Origin: Streptomyces sp. NBC_01723
GTDB lineage: Bacteria > Actinomycetota > Actinomycetes > Streptomycetales > Streptomycetaceae
Assembly (NCBI RefSeq): GCF_036246005.1
Contig: NZ_CP109171.1
Location: 4,700,001-4,764,000 of the forward strand
Direction: 5' to 3'
Length of the DNA: 64,000 nucleotides
Position 1 is the first letter of the stretch; the number at the start of each line of letters is the position of its first letter. Positions 55,086 through 63,354 of this stretch are shown here, piece after piece. The position numbers were made by a program, and so were the translations under genes. The notes below the pieces were generated by a model. That model was not told where the DNA came from. It saw only the letters and a program-made list of their open reading frames with translations, and made no database searches.

Positions 55086-57815
55086 TCACAGGGCCCGGGC
55101 CGCGTACGCCCTGACGTCGGCGTCGCTGTCGCTGGTCGCCGTGGCGAGGGCCGACCTGGCGTCCGGCGTGCCGTCGGCGTGCCGGGTCAGGGCCAGGACC
55201 GCGGCCTTGCGCACGTCGGCGTTCGGATCGGCGAGGGCCTTGGCCAGGACGGGGACCGCCCCGCCCGGGACCGCCGCGGACAGAGCGCCGGCCGCTCCGG
55301 CCCGGACCTGCCAGGCGGGGTCGGACAGCGCGGCGACCGCCCGCTCCGCCAGCGGCACCGGGCAGCCCGTCCGGGCCAGGGCCGCGAAGGCCGCGCCGCG
55401 GACCAGGGCGTCGGGGTCCTCGGTGAGCCGGTCGAGCGCACCGCCGGCACCGGTGGGCGCCCGCAGCGTCCCCAGCGCCTTGGCGACGGTGACCCGGACC
55501 TCGCGGGACGGATCCTCCGCCGCCGGGGAGAGCGACCCCGCCGCGTCCAGGGACACCAGTCCGCGCACCGCCTCGATGCGCACCGAGGGGTCCGGGTCGC
55601 CGAGGTACGCGGTGAAGGTGCCGGTCTCGCCCAGCCGCAGAATGCGCAGCAGGTCGAGGGCGGTGGCGCGGACCACCGGGTCGACCTCGGCCAGCGCCCG
55701 CACCAGGGGTTCGCCCAGGGCCGGTTCGGGCGCCAGCGTGTCGGCCAGTTCGCGCAGCGAGGCCGCGGCCGCGGCGCGCACCTCGCCGTCCGCGTCGGAC
55801 AGGGCGGCGGCCAGGACGGGACCGGTGCCGACGGGGGTGGTCTCGGTGAGCACGGTGACCGCCGTGCGCCGTACCGCGGGTTCGGGATCGGACAGGTAGG
55901 GCCGGAGGGCGGGCAGTTCGGGTTCGTCGTCGGCGAGGGCGAGCAGTTCGAGGAGGCGGGGGGAGGTCGTGGCGGTGGGCTCGGCGGAGCCGCCTCCGCG
56001 CTCGTCGCCGGGGCCCGTGGGTGGCGTCCCCGTGGCGCGGGGCGCCGCGTCGCGCGGGCCGGCCGTCGCCACCTGCTCCGGGTGCACCTCGCCGAGGTGC
56101 CGGGAGACACCGCCGACCGGCGTGAAGTCGTCGACCGGCACCAGATACGGAGCCACGGGACGGGCCGTGAACTCCATCGCACCGGAGGGGGACTTGTGCA
56201 GATCGAGATGGTGGAACCAGGCGTCGTCGTCGCGCTCCGGGATGTCCACGCGCTCGTGGTAGAGACCCCAGCGGGACTCGGTGCGGGCCAGCGAGGCCCG
56301 GGCGGCCATCTCCGCGCAGTCGCGGATGAAGGAGACCTCGGCGCAGCGCATCAGCTCGTGCGGGGTACGCGCGCCCATCGCCGCGATGTCCGCCCGCATC
56401 CGCTCGAAGGACTCCAGGGCGAGCGACAGCCGGGCGCCGGACTTCGGCGGGGCCACGTAGTCGTTGACGAAGCGGCGCAGCTTGTACTCGACCTGGGGCT
56501 GCGGCGGGCCGTCGGGGTTGCGCAGCGGGCGGTAGACCAGCTCGTGCGCCTCACGCAGCTGGTCGGACGGCAGTTCGCCCGAGTACGCCGTGTATCGCGA
56601 CGCGTCCGCGCCCGCCAGGTCGCCGAAGACGAACGCGCCGATCATGTAGTTGTGCGGCACGCAGGCCAGGTCGCCGGCGGCGTAGAGGCGTGGGACCGTG
56701 GTGCGGGCGTGGTCGTCCACCCGTACCCCCGAGGCGGAGTGGCCGCCGCACAGGCCGATCTCGGAGATGTGCATCTCGACGTCGTGGGTGCGGTAGTCGT
56801 GCCCGCGGCCCGCGTGAAAGGTGCCGCGCGTCGGGCGTTCGGTCGAGTGCAGGATCGACTCCAGCGCGGAGACGGACTCCTCCGGGAGATGGCTGAGCTT
56901 CAGGTACACCGGCCCCCGGTCGCCGGCCACCTCCGCGGCGAACTCGGCCATCATCTGGCCCGACCAGTAGTCGGAGTCGACGAAGCGCTCGCCGTGCCGG
57001 TTGACCTGGTAGCCGCCGAAGGGGTTGGCGACGTAGGCGCAGGCTGGGCCGTTGTAGTCCTTGATCAGCGGGTTGATCTGGAAGCACTCGATGCCGGTCA
57101 GTTCGGCGCCCGCGTGGTAGGCCATGGCGTAGCCGTCACCGGCGTTGGTGGGGTTCTCGTAGGTGCCGTAGAGGTAGCCGGACGCGGGCAGGCCGAGCCG
57201 TCCTGCGGCTCCGGTCGCCAGGATCACGGCGCCCGCGCGGACGGTCACGAACGTGCCCGTGCGGGTGTTGAACCCGGCCGCGCCCACCGCCCGGCCCTCC
57301 GCCGTCAGGACCCGCACCGGCATCACGCGGTTCTCGATGCGGATCCGCTCGCGCATCTCGCGCCGCCGCAACTGCCGGTACAGGACCTTCTTGACGTCCT
57401 TGCCCTCGGGCATCGGCAGCACGTAGGAGCCGGACCGGTGCACTTGCCGGACCGCGTAGTCGCCGTGCTCGTCCTTCTCGAACTTCACCCCGTACGACTC
57501 CAGCCGCTGGACCATGGCGAAGCCGCGCGTGGCGGTCTGGCGGACGGTGGACTGGTCGACGATGCCGTCGTTGGCGCGGGTGATCTCGGCGACGTAGTCG
57601 TCGGGTTCGGCACGGCCGGGGACGACCGCGTTGTTGACGCCGTCCATCCCCATGGCGAGGGCGCCGGAGTGCCGGACGTGGGCCTTCTCCAGGAGCAGGA
57701 CGTCCGCGCCGTGCTCGGCCGCGGTCAGCGCGGCCATCGTGCCGGCGGTACCGCCACCGATGACGAGGACGTCGCAGGTGAGTTCTTCGGCGTCGGTGAG
57801 CGCGGGGATCTCCAC
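55086..57815 (-). CDS. AprA/fumarate-reductase-like flavoprotein fused to HEAT repeats
   Basis: A 909-residue protein from GTG 57815 (GAAAGG upstream). Residues about 12-600 form an FAD-dependent oxidoreductase of the fumarate reductase/succinate dehydrogenase/adenylylsulfate reductase alpha family: DVLVIGGGTAGTMAAL (dinucleotide fold), NPTNAGDGYAMAYHAGAEL and GDLAGADASRY. Residues about 618-909 hold nine HEAT-like repeats of the type DPxxxVRxxAxxxL (DPEPAVRRTA, DPDPSVRIEA, DPNADVRKAA, DSDADVRAYA), which I do not know from AprA or FrdA. Last gene of a six-gene operon with a ferredoxin and an ABC importer. Likely receives or donates electrons via the ferredoxin; the substrate is unknown. Confidence 0.85.
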   Translation of the reverse strand: MEIPALTDAEELTCDVLVIGGGTAGTMAALTAAEHGADVLLLEKAHVRHSGALAMGMDGVNNAVVPGRAEPDDYVAEITRANDGIVDQSTVRQTATRGFAMVQRLESYGVKFEKDEHGDYAVRQVHRSGSYVLPMPEGKDVKKVLYRQLRRREMRERIRIENRVMPVRVLTAEGRAVGAAGFNTRTGTFVTVRAGAVILATGAAGRLGLPASGYLYGTYENPTNAGDGYAMAYHAGAELTGIECFQINPLIKDYNGPACAYVANPFGGYQVNRHGERFVDSDYWSGQMMAEFAAEVAGDRGPVYLKLSHLPEESVSALESILHSTERPTRGTFHAGRGHDYRTHDVEMHISEIGLCGGHSASGVRVDDHARTTVPRLYAAGDLACVPHNYMIGAFVFGDLAGADASRYTAYSGELPSDQLREAHELVYRPLRNPDGPPQPQVEYKLRRFVNDYVAPPKSGARLSLALESFERMRADIAAMGARTPHELMRCAEVSFIRDCAEMAARASLARTESRWGLYHERVDIPERDDDAWFHHLDLHKSPSGAMEFTARPVAPYLVPVDDFTPVGGVSRHLGEVHPEQVATAGPRDAAPRATGTPPTGPGDERGGGSAEPTATTSPRLLELLALADDEPELPALRPYLSDPEPAVRRTAVTVLTETTPVGTGPVLAAALSDADGEVRAAAAASLRELADTLAPEPALGEPLVRALAEVDPVVRATALDLLRILRLGETGTFTAYLGDPDPSVRIEAVRGLVSLDAAGSLSPAAEDPSREVRVTVAKALGTLRAPTGAGGALDRLTEDPDALVRGAAFAALARTGCPVPLAERAVAALSDPAWQVRAGAAGALSAAVPGGAVPVLAKALADPNADVRKAAVLALTRHADGTPDARSALATATSDSDADVRAYAARAL

Positions 57816-57826
57816 CAGAGGGCCTT

Positions 57827-58660
57827 TCAGGTGCCGAGGGATGTCAGTACGTCGCGCCGCAGCGCCACCCGTGCCGGATCGTCGTGCGCGGCACGCTCCC
57901 GGGGCCGGGGCACGTCGCGTACGGCGGTGAGGCGGCCGGCGCCGAGCAGGGCCACCCGGTCGCCGAGGAACAGGGCCTCGTCCACGTCGTGGGTGACGAA
58001 GACGACGGTGGCGCCGGTGCCGCACAACACCTCCACCAGCAGGTCCTGCATGCCGGCGCGGGTCTGGGCGTCGAGGGCGCCGAAGGGTTCGTCCATCAGG
58101 ACCGCGCGGGGGTGCCCGGCCAGCGCGCGGGCCAACTGGGCGCGCTGGCGCTGCCCCCCGGAGACGCGGTGCGGCAACTGCCGTGCCTGCGCGGTGAGCC
58201 CGACGCGGTCCAGCCAGGACGCCGCCTGGTCCCGGCGTTCGGCGCGGGGCAGGCCCTGGATGGCGAGGGGGAGTTCGACGTTGGCGCGCAGGGTGCGCCA
58301 GGGCAGGAGGGCGTCCTCCTGGAAGACCAGCGCGCGGTCCGCTCCCGGGCCGGTGATCAGGTGCCCGTCCTGTTCCGCCGTCCCGGCCAGTGGGGGCAGC
58401 AGCCCGGCCAGGGTGCGCAGCAGGGTCGACTTGCCGCAGCCGGAGGGGCCGACCACCGTGAGGATCTCGCCGGGGGAGACGCCGACGTCCACGCCGGTCA
58501 GCGCGGTGGCGCCGGGGCGGCCGAGGGTGGCGTCGCGGAGGGTGAGCCGGGTGCCGCGCGGGGTTCGGGTCCCGGGGGCGGTCTTCGTGCCGGTCCCGGT
58601 TCCGGTCGCCGTCCCGGCCTCGGTGTCGGTCCCGGCCTCAGTCTCGGACGAGGTGCTCAT
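57827..58660 (-). CDS. ABC transporter ATP-binding protein (nitrate/sulfonate/taurine type)
   Basis: A 277-residue ATPase. Walker A GPSGCGKST (71-79), Q-loop VFQEDALLPW, signature VSGGQRQRAQLARAL, Walker B AVLMDEPFGALD and H-loop VTHDVDEAL are all intact. QEDALLPWRT is typical of the SsuB/TauB/NrtD group. The first 37 residues are a Thr/Gly/Glu low-complexity leader (TEAGTDTEAGTATGTGTGT), encoded by a repetitive stretch, not seen in the core family. The ATG follows GGAGGC and overlaps the permease end by 23 nt. Confidence 0.92.
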   Translation of the reverse strand: MSTSSETEAGTDTEAGTATGTGTGTKTAPGTRTPRGTRLTLRDATLGRPGATALTGVDVGVSPGEILTVVGPSGCGKSTLLRTLAGLLPPLAGTAEQDGHLITGPGADRALVFQEDALLPWRTLRANVELPLAIQGLPRAERRDQAASWLDRVGLTAQARQLPHRVSGGQRQRAQLARALAGHPRAVLMDEPFGALDAQTRAGMQDLLVEVLCGTGATVVFVTHDVDEALFLGDRVALLGAGRLTAVRDVPRPRERAAHDDPARVALRRDVLTSLGT

Positions 58661-59522
58661 CGCGTGCCTCCTCGGGTTCGGTGCTCGTGGGCACGGCGGT
58701 GTCCGCGGACGAGGGTGCCGCGCCGGCCCGCCGTACGGACCTCGGCCGGGCGGCGGGGACGTACGCCGTGCGGGGCAGCCAGTGGGTCAGGCGGCGGCCC
58801 AGCAGTTCGACGGCGGTGGAGGTGAGCCAGCCGAGTACGCCGATGGTGACCATGCCGACGAAGACGCCCGGGTAGTCGACGACGGTGTAGTCCTGCCAGG
58901 TGCGGTAGCCGACGCCGTACTGGCCGGAGATCATCTCGGCGGAGATCACGCAGATCCACGAGACGCCGATGCCGACCGACAGACCGCCGAACACGCCGGG
59001 CAGGGCGCCCGGCAGGACCACCGAGGCGAGCACCCGCCACCGGCCGCCGCCCATGGTGCGGACCGCCTCCTCCCACGTCGGCGCGAGCGCGCGGACCGCG
59101 TGCCGGGTGGAGACCAGCACCGGGAAGAAGGCGGCGGTGCCGGTGATGAAGACGATGCCCTGCTCGTTGGAGGGGAAGAGGAGGATCGCCACGGGGACGA
59201 GGGCGATCGCGGGGACGGGGCGGATCACCTCCAGCACCGGGCCGAGCAGGTCCTCGGCAAGTCGCGAGCGGGCCACGAGCACGCCGGTGGCCACGCCCAG
59301 GACGGCGGCGAGAAGGAAGCCGCTGACGATGCGGGTGAGGCTGTCGGTGAGGTCCGTCCAGTAGTCGGGTCCCGCCAGCCGGTCGGCGAAGGCGTGGGCC
59401 ACGTCGGTGACGGTGGGGAACTGCGAGAAGCGCAGCCACAGGTCGACGTCCCGGCTGGTCAGCAGCTGCCAGAGACCGAGGGCGGCGGCGAGCGAGACGA
59501 CGCGCAGCGCGTACCGGATCAC
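58638..59522 (-). CDS. ABC transporter permease (SsuC/TauC type)
   Basis: A 294-residue integral membrane protein with six spans. The EAA loop is TWEEAVRTMGGGRWRVLASVVLP, given here in two parts: TWEEAVRTMGGG and RWRVLASVVLPGALPG. The following SVGIGVSWICVISAEMI is typical of the sulfonate/taurine/nitrate permease family. GTG at 59522 overlaps the binding-protein stop (GTGA). It forms a homodimeric channel with the ATPase at 57827-58660. A charged C-terminal tail extends past the core. Confidence 0.92.
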   Translation of the reverse strand: MIRYALRVVSLAAALGLWQLLTSRDVDLWLRFSQFPTVTDVAHAFADRLAGPDYWTDLTDSLTRIVSGFLLAAVLGVATGVLVARSRLAEDLLGPVLEVIRPVPAIALVPVAILLFPSNEQGIVFITGTAAFFPVLVSTRHAVRALAPTWEEAVRTMGGGRWRVLASVVLPGALPGVFGGLSVGIGVSWICVISAEMISGQYGVGYRTWQDYTVVDYPGVFVGMVTIGVLGWLTSTAVELLGRRLTHWLPRTAYVPAARPRSVRRAGAAPSSADTAVPTSTEPEEARDEHLVRD

Positions 59523-60886
59523 GACGCCCGCTCCAGCGCCTCGGCGTACGTGACGACGCGGGCCCCGCCGTGGTCGGCGACGTACTCCCGCGCGGTCTCC
59601 GGGGCGAGGAAGGGCAGCAGTTCGGTGCCGTCGGCCACCCACACCGACTGGTCGGCGAACCACGGGGTGCCGGTGGTGGCGTCGGGGACGTAGGCGGCGC
59701 GCACCTCGTCGCGGTGGGCGGCCACGTGCTTCAGCAGGGCGCCGGGGGAGGTGAAGGAGAGGGTCTTGCCCGCTCCCTTCGGCCAGGCCTCCCCGGCCGG
59801 CTTCGGGGGCCCGGCGGCGAGCCGATCGGCGTACGCGGCAGGACCGAGCGCCTTCTTGACGTACCGGTCGTCGACGAAGGCGTCCACGTCCACGTCGCCG
59901 GTGAGCTTCGCGTCCCGGAGGATCGACACGTCCTTCTTGAGGGCCGCGACGAGCTGGGGCTTGATCGCCGGGTCGAAGGTGGCGATGCCCTGGGCGCCGT
60001 TGTAGAGGTAGACGGCCTCGGCGGGCAGGCCGGTGGCCTTGGCGACCTTCTCGGCGGCGGCCACCGGGTGGGCGTCGAGATAGTCGGTCGCCTGCGCCTG
60101 GGCCCTCAGGAACGCCTCCAGTACGGCGGGGCGCTGCTTGGCGAAGTCCTCGCGGGCGGTGACGCCGTGGAAGGTGGGCAGGTCGAGCCGCGCACCGTCG
60201 TACAGGGCCTTCGCCTTGCCCTGGTGGGTGAGCAGGCCGGGCCACGCGACGAACTGGGACAGGGCGTCCGCGCTGCCCGAGGAGAGGGCCGAGGCGCCCA
60301 CCGCGGGCTGCTGGTTGAGTTTCTCGATGTCCTCGGCGGGGTCGAGGCCGGCGCGTTGCAGGGCTCGTACGAGCGTGCCGTCGGCGGCCGAGCCGACGCT
60401 CGTCGAGACCTTCTTGCCCTTGAGGTCCTTCAGGGAGGTGAGCGAGGACCCGGGTGCGGTCACGATGGTGTTGAGGCCGCCGCGGAGGTTGTAGCCGGTG
60501 ACCGAGACCAGGCGGGTGGGCTTGCCGAGCTGCTTGCCGCGGGCCGCGTTGATGAGCAGCGGGAAGTCGCCCATCGAGCCTATGTCGATCTTCCCGGCGG
60601 TCATCTGGGCGGTGATGGGGGCGCCGGTGGCGTAGTCCTGCCAGTCCACCTTGTAGGTGACGCCGTCGCCGAGGGCGTTGAGCTGCCGCTCGAAGTGGCC
60701 GAGGGAGCGGAGCAGGGTGCCGGCGGTGACCGTGTTGATCGTCCGGGACTGGTAGCCGACGGTCACGGTGACCGCGGAGCCGTCCCCGCCGGCCGACGCG
60801 TCGCCGCCGCAGGCGGTGAGGGAGAGGAGCAGGGCCACGGCGGCCGCGGACGCGGTGGCGGGAAACGCGGCGCGTTTCGGTTTCAT
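59519..60886 (-). CDS. Lipoprotein substrate-binding protein with NosL-like C-terminal extension
   Basis: A 455-residue lipoprotein (LTAC, lipidated Cys26). Residues about 38-350 are a periplasmic-binding-protein fold of the SsuA/TauA/NrtA class (VTVGYQSRTINTVTAG, AGKIDIGSMGDFPLL, LKDLKGKKVSTSVGSAADG). Residues about 373-455 are extra and resemble the second half of NosL copper-chaperone-like domains: AYVPDATTGTPWFADQSVWV then ELLPFLAPETAREYVADHGG and VVTYAEAL, the pattern of a D-x-x-T/x-W-x-x-A-x-x-A-x-Y/W-V motif with F-x-x-x-x-x-A-x-x-F/Y ... GG. The NosL N-terminal Cys/Met motif is missing. A fusion of this kind is unusual. It captures an unknown small anion or organosulfur-like substrate. 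Confidence 0.82.
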   Translation of the reverse strand: MKPKRAAFPATASAAAVALLLSLTACGGDASAGGDGSAVTVTVGYQSRTINTVTAGTLLRSLGHFERQLNALGDGVTYKVDWQDYATGAPITAQMTAGKIDIGSMGDFPLLINAARGKQLGKPTRLVSVTGYNLRGGLNTIVTAPGSSLTSLKDLKGKKVSTSVGSAADGTLVRALQRAGLDPAEDIEKLNQQPAVGASALSSGSADALSQFVAWPGLLTHQGKAKALYDGARLDLPTFHGVTAREDFAKQRPAVLEAFLRAQAQATDYLDAHPVAAAEKVAKATGLPAEAVYLYNGAQGIATFDPAIKPQLVAALKKDVSILRDAKLTGDVDVDAFVDDRYVKKALGPAAYADRLAAGPPKPAGEAWPKGAGKTLSFTSPGALLKHVAAHRDEVRAAYVPDATTGTPWFADQSVWVADGTELLPFLAPETAREYVADHGGARVVTYAEALERAS

Positions 60887-60899
60887 GGGAGTCGGCCTC

Positions 60900-61127
60900 T
60901 CACCGGAGCAGGTAGGGCATGTTGACCGTGACCGCCCCGGTGGGGCAGCGGGCGGCGCACGGGCCGCAGTACCAGCACTCGTCGACGTGCATGTAGGCCT
61001 TGCCGTTGCGCTCGTCGATGGCGAGGGAGTCCAGCGGGCACATGTCCACGCAGAGGGTGCAGCCTTCGATGCACTTCGACTCGTCGATGGTCACGGGCAC
61101 GTCGGCCCGCTGGGGCGCCAAGGGCAT
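60900..61127 (-). CDS. Two-cluster 4Fe-4S ferredoxin
   Basis: A 75-residue ferredoxin. The first cluster is CIEGCTLCVDMCP (C-x3-C-x2-C-x3-C-P, an extra residue between the first two cysteines) and the second is CWYCGPCAARCP. The length and the position next to an AprA-like flavoprotein gene resemble AprB, the beta subunit of adenylylsulfate reductase, which binds two such clusters. ATG at 61127 with GGAGA upstream. It probably passes electrons to or from the flavoprotein at 55086-57815. Confidence 0.92.
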   Translation of the reverse strand: MPLAPQRADVPVTIDESKCIEGCTLCVDMCPLDSLAIDERNGKAYMHVDECWYCGPCAARCPTGAVTVNMPYLLR

Positions 61128-61161
61128 GGCTGTCTCCAGGGAGGGTGCGCGGAAGGGATGT

Positions 61162-61962
61162 TCAGAGGGACCGGTGCAGCAACCCGCTCATCGCGATGCG
61201 ATCGCCGCGGAAGCGGACGAACTCCAGGTCCACGGGGCGGCCGTCGGCGAGGTGGGTGAGCCGTTCCAGCATGAGGACGGCGGTGCCGCGCGGCGCCTCC
61301 AGCACGGCGGCGGTGTGCGCGTCCGCGGTCACCGCCTCCAGGGTGATGTCGGCGTGGCCGAGTGGCAGGCCGGTGACGGATTCCAGGAGGCGGAAGACGT
61401 CGGTGTTCTCCAGGTCGGCGCCGAGCAGGGCGGTACCGATGTCGAGGGGCAGGTAGGTGAGGTCGAGGGAGAGGGGGACGCCGCCCAGGCGGCGCAGACG
61501 CTCGATGTAGAGGACGTCGGCGCCGGGCGGTACGCGGAGGCGTTCGGCGACCGGGGCGGGGGCCGGCACGGGGACCGTGGTGCGGACCTCGTTGGTGACG
61601 CGGCCCTGTTCGTGCAGGGTCTCCGCGAGGCCCATCAGGCGGTCGAGCCCGTGGGCGAACTTGCGGGCCACGACCACGGTGCCGATGCCGGGCCGGCGGG
61701 CCACGAGGCCCTCGGCGCGCAGCAGGTCCAGGGCTTGGCGGACGGTGTTGCGGGTGGCGCCGTAGTCGACGGCCAGGGCGTCCTCGTGGGGGAGTGTGCC
61801 GTCGGGGAAGGCGTCGTCCAGGAGTTGGCGGCGGAGCAGGTCGGCGAGCTGACGGGCCCGGTCGGCGCGCAACCGGCGGCGCGCGCGGTGGGCGGCGACG
61901 GTGGTCGCGCCCTGGCCGGCGTGGTCGCGGATGCGGTCGGTGGGCGGCATGGCTGGAACCAT
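61162..61962 (-). CDS. GntR-family regulator with UTRA ligand domain
   Basis: A 266-residue regulator (an ATG 12 nt downstream at 61950 is an alternative start). The winged helix occupies about 34-100 (RARQLADLLRRQLL, ATRNTVRQALDLLRAEGLV, PGIGTVVV) and the UTRA sensing domain about 105-266 (YIERLRRLGGVPLSLDLTYLP). It is the first gene of the ferredoxin/ABC/flavoprotein operon, 34 bp before the ferredoxin, and probably controls it in response to the imported compound. Its likely operator lies in the 240 bp upstream, where I see no clear palindrome. Confidence 0.92.
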   Translation of the reverse strand: MVPAMPPTDRIRDHAGQGATTVAAHRARRRLRADRARQLADLLRRQLLDDAFPDGTLPHEDALAVDYGATRNTVRQALDLLRAEGLVARRPGIGTVVVARKFAHGLDRLMGLAETLHEQGRVTNEVRTTVPVPAPAPVAERLRVPPGADVLYIERLRRLGGVPLSLDLTYLPLDIGTALLGADLENTDVFRLLESVTGLPLGHADITLEAVTADAHTAAVLEAPRGTAVLMLERLTHLADGRPVDLEFVRFRGDRIAMSGLLHRSL

Positions 61963-62199
61963 ACCTATCCGGTGGGGTTAGTGGTGTTGCTGGATTGTTG
62001 CGCCACCGGGGGCTCCGCCGGTTGGGGGGATGAGCTGGGGTTTCTGGGAGGGTGGGCGGACTTCTGCCACAGGTTTCGCGGAGTTGCCCGGCGCCGTTGT
62101 GGGCAGGGGGTGGGTGTCGCGGCCCGGCGTTGCGGGGTGCCGCTCTCTTTGGGACGGGTGCCGCCCCAGCGGCACGACTGCCCGCAGCTGGGGGGGGAT

Positions 62200-63138
62200 C
62201 TACGCCAACGCCGTCAGACCCGGCGCGAAGGTGATCAAGAGGGGGACGAGGGGCACCAGCGCGGCCGTTGCCGTGGTCAGGGCGCGGTGGCGTGGGGTCA
62301 GGCGGGGCGGGGGTTCCAGGAGGCGGTCGACTCGTTCGCCCAGGAGGCGGTGGCTGGAGGCGCAGGACAGGACGCCGCGGTGCTGGTTCAGCTCGATCAG
62401 GGCCAGCGCCGTGGTCAGGTGGCCGCAGCGACGGGAGGCGGTGTCGTCGGCGGACAGTTCGACCAGGCGATGCGTCTGGTCGCAGAAGTGGGCGAAGAGC
62501 GGGACGCGCGGGAAGCCGGTGGCCAGCGCGGTGGACAGGTGCAGCAGCCAGTCGTGGCGGGCCCGGGCGTGGCCGCGCTCGTGGGTGAGCACGGCGTCGA
62601 GCTGGTGGTCGGTGAGGCGGTGCAGGGCGCCCGTGGTGACGATCAGCTGGGCCGGACTGCCCGGCAGCCACCAGGCGTCCGGGTACTCGTCCTCCAGGAC
62701 CAGCAGCGGCCCGCGGGCGGCGGGGAGCCCGGCGGGCAGGTCGGGGGCGCGCTCGCGCAGGTGCGCGCGGGACCGGGCGCGCCGCCTGCGGGCCTCGACG
62801 AGTTCGCGGCCCAGCATCGCGGTCGTCCAGGCGGCGCCGGCGGCCAGCAGCAGGGTGAGGACGGCCGCCCAGGCCGGCCCGGCGGAGAGGTTGTACGCGG
62901 CGGTCACCGCGGGCGGCGCCGGTGCGAAGAGCTGGGCGCGGACGGTGCCGAAGACGGCGGTGGCACCGAGGGTCAGGGCCGTCAGACAGCACAGCAGGAC
63001 GGTGGCGACCAGGCACTGCCACACCCACAGTGCGACCACGGGGTCCCGCTCGGGCCACGCGGACCGGGTCAGCGCGCGCGGCACCGGCACCGCGGCGGTC
63101 ACGGCGACGGCGAACAGCAGGAGCAGGCAGACGGTCAT
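62200..63138 (-). CDS. M56-family membrane metallopeptidase
   Basis: A 312-residue membrane protein starting at ATG 63138 (MTVCLLLLFAVAVTAAVPVP). Four membrane spans surround a cytosolic-side zinc metallopeptidase region with HERGH (THERGHARARHDWL, HExxH) and the downstream ELSADDTA segment that supplies the third ligand. This is the BlaR1/MecR1-like peptidase M56 family. The usual partner, a BlaI/MecI-type repressor gene immediately upstream, is absent here. The target is unknown. Confidence 0.9.
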   Translation of the reverse strand: MTVCLLLLFAVAVTAAVPVPRALTRSAWPERDPVVALWVWQCLVATVLLCCLTALTLGATAVFGTVRAQLFAPAPPAVTAAYNLSAGPAWAAVLTLLLAAGAAWTTAMLGRELVEARRRRARSRAHLRERAPDLPAGLPAARGPLLVLEDEYPDAWWLPGSPAQLIVTTGALHRLTDHQLDAVLTHERGHARARHDWLLHLSTALATGFPRVPLFAHFCDQTHRLVELSADDTASRRCGHLTTALALIELNQHRGVLSCASSHRLLGERVDRLLEPPPRLTPRHRALTTATAALVPLVPLLITFAPGLTALA

Positions 63139-63324
63139 GCCACTGGCTCCGGATCCTGGTCGAGAGGACGGGCGGCTCTGGCAGGGCGGGGCTTGAACGC
63201 GGGGCGGGGTGACGCGCACACCGCCCGACGCCAGTATGCCGCTGTCGGGCGGTGGGAGTCAGGTGTCGGCGGCCACCGGATCCGGGATCCCCGCCGCTGC
63301 CCGCCCTCAGGCCCGCTGCTGCCC

Positions 63325-63339
63325 GGCCCTCAGAGGGCC
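63325..63339 (-). terminator. Small hairpin after the fumarylacetoacetase gene
   Basis: GGCCCTCAGAGGGCC is a perfect 7-bp inverted repeat with a 1-nt centre, located 16 bp past the stop codon of the fumarylacetoacetase gene, inside a set of degenerate CTGCCCGGCCCTCAG repeats (63294-63360). Might act as a terminator. Confidence 0.35.
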
Positions 63340-63354
63340 TCCGCTGCCCGGCCC

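Noticed and set aside
55179..59693. A plus-strand open frame of about 1,500 codons antisense to the flavoprotein and ABC genes
   Set aside because: It is a low-complexity Gly/Arg/Val mirror of real minus-strand genes with high third-position GC; it has no domain and no ribosome-binding site.
55086..61127. Classical dissimilatory APS reductase (aprAB)
   Set aside because: The flavoprotein is only family-level similar, is fused to HEAT repeats, the first ferredoxin cluster has different cysteine spacing, and no sat, dsr or qmo genes are nearby.
61963..62199. Operator palindrome for the GntR regulator
   Set aside because: The region is G-rich with weak partial symmetry only; nothing reaches a convincing inverted repeat.
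63139..63354. A BlaI-type repressor gene upstream of the M56 peptidase
   Set aside because: No coding frame with a winged-helix pattern is present in these 216 bp on either strand.
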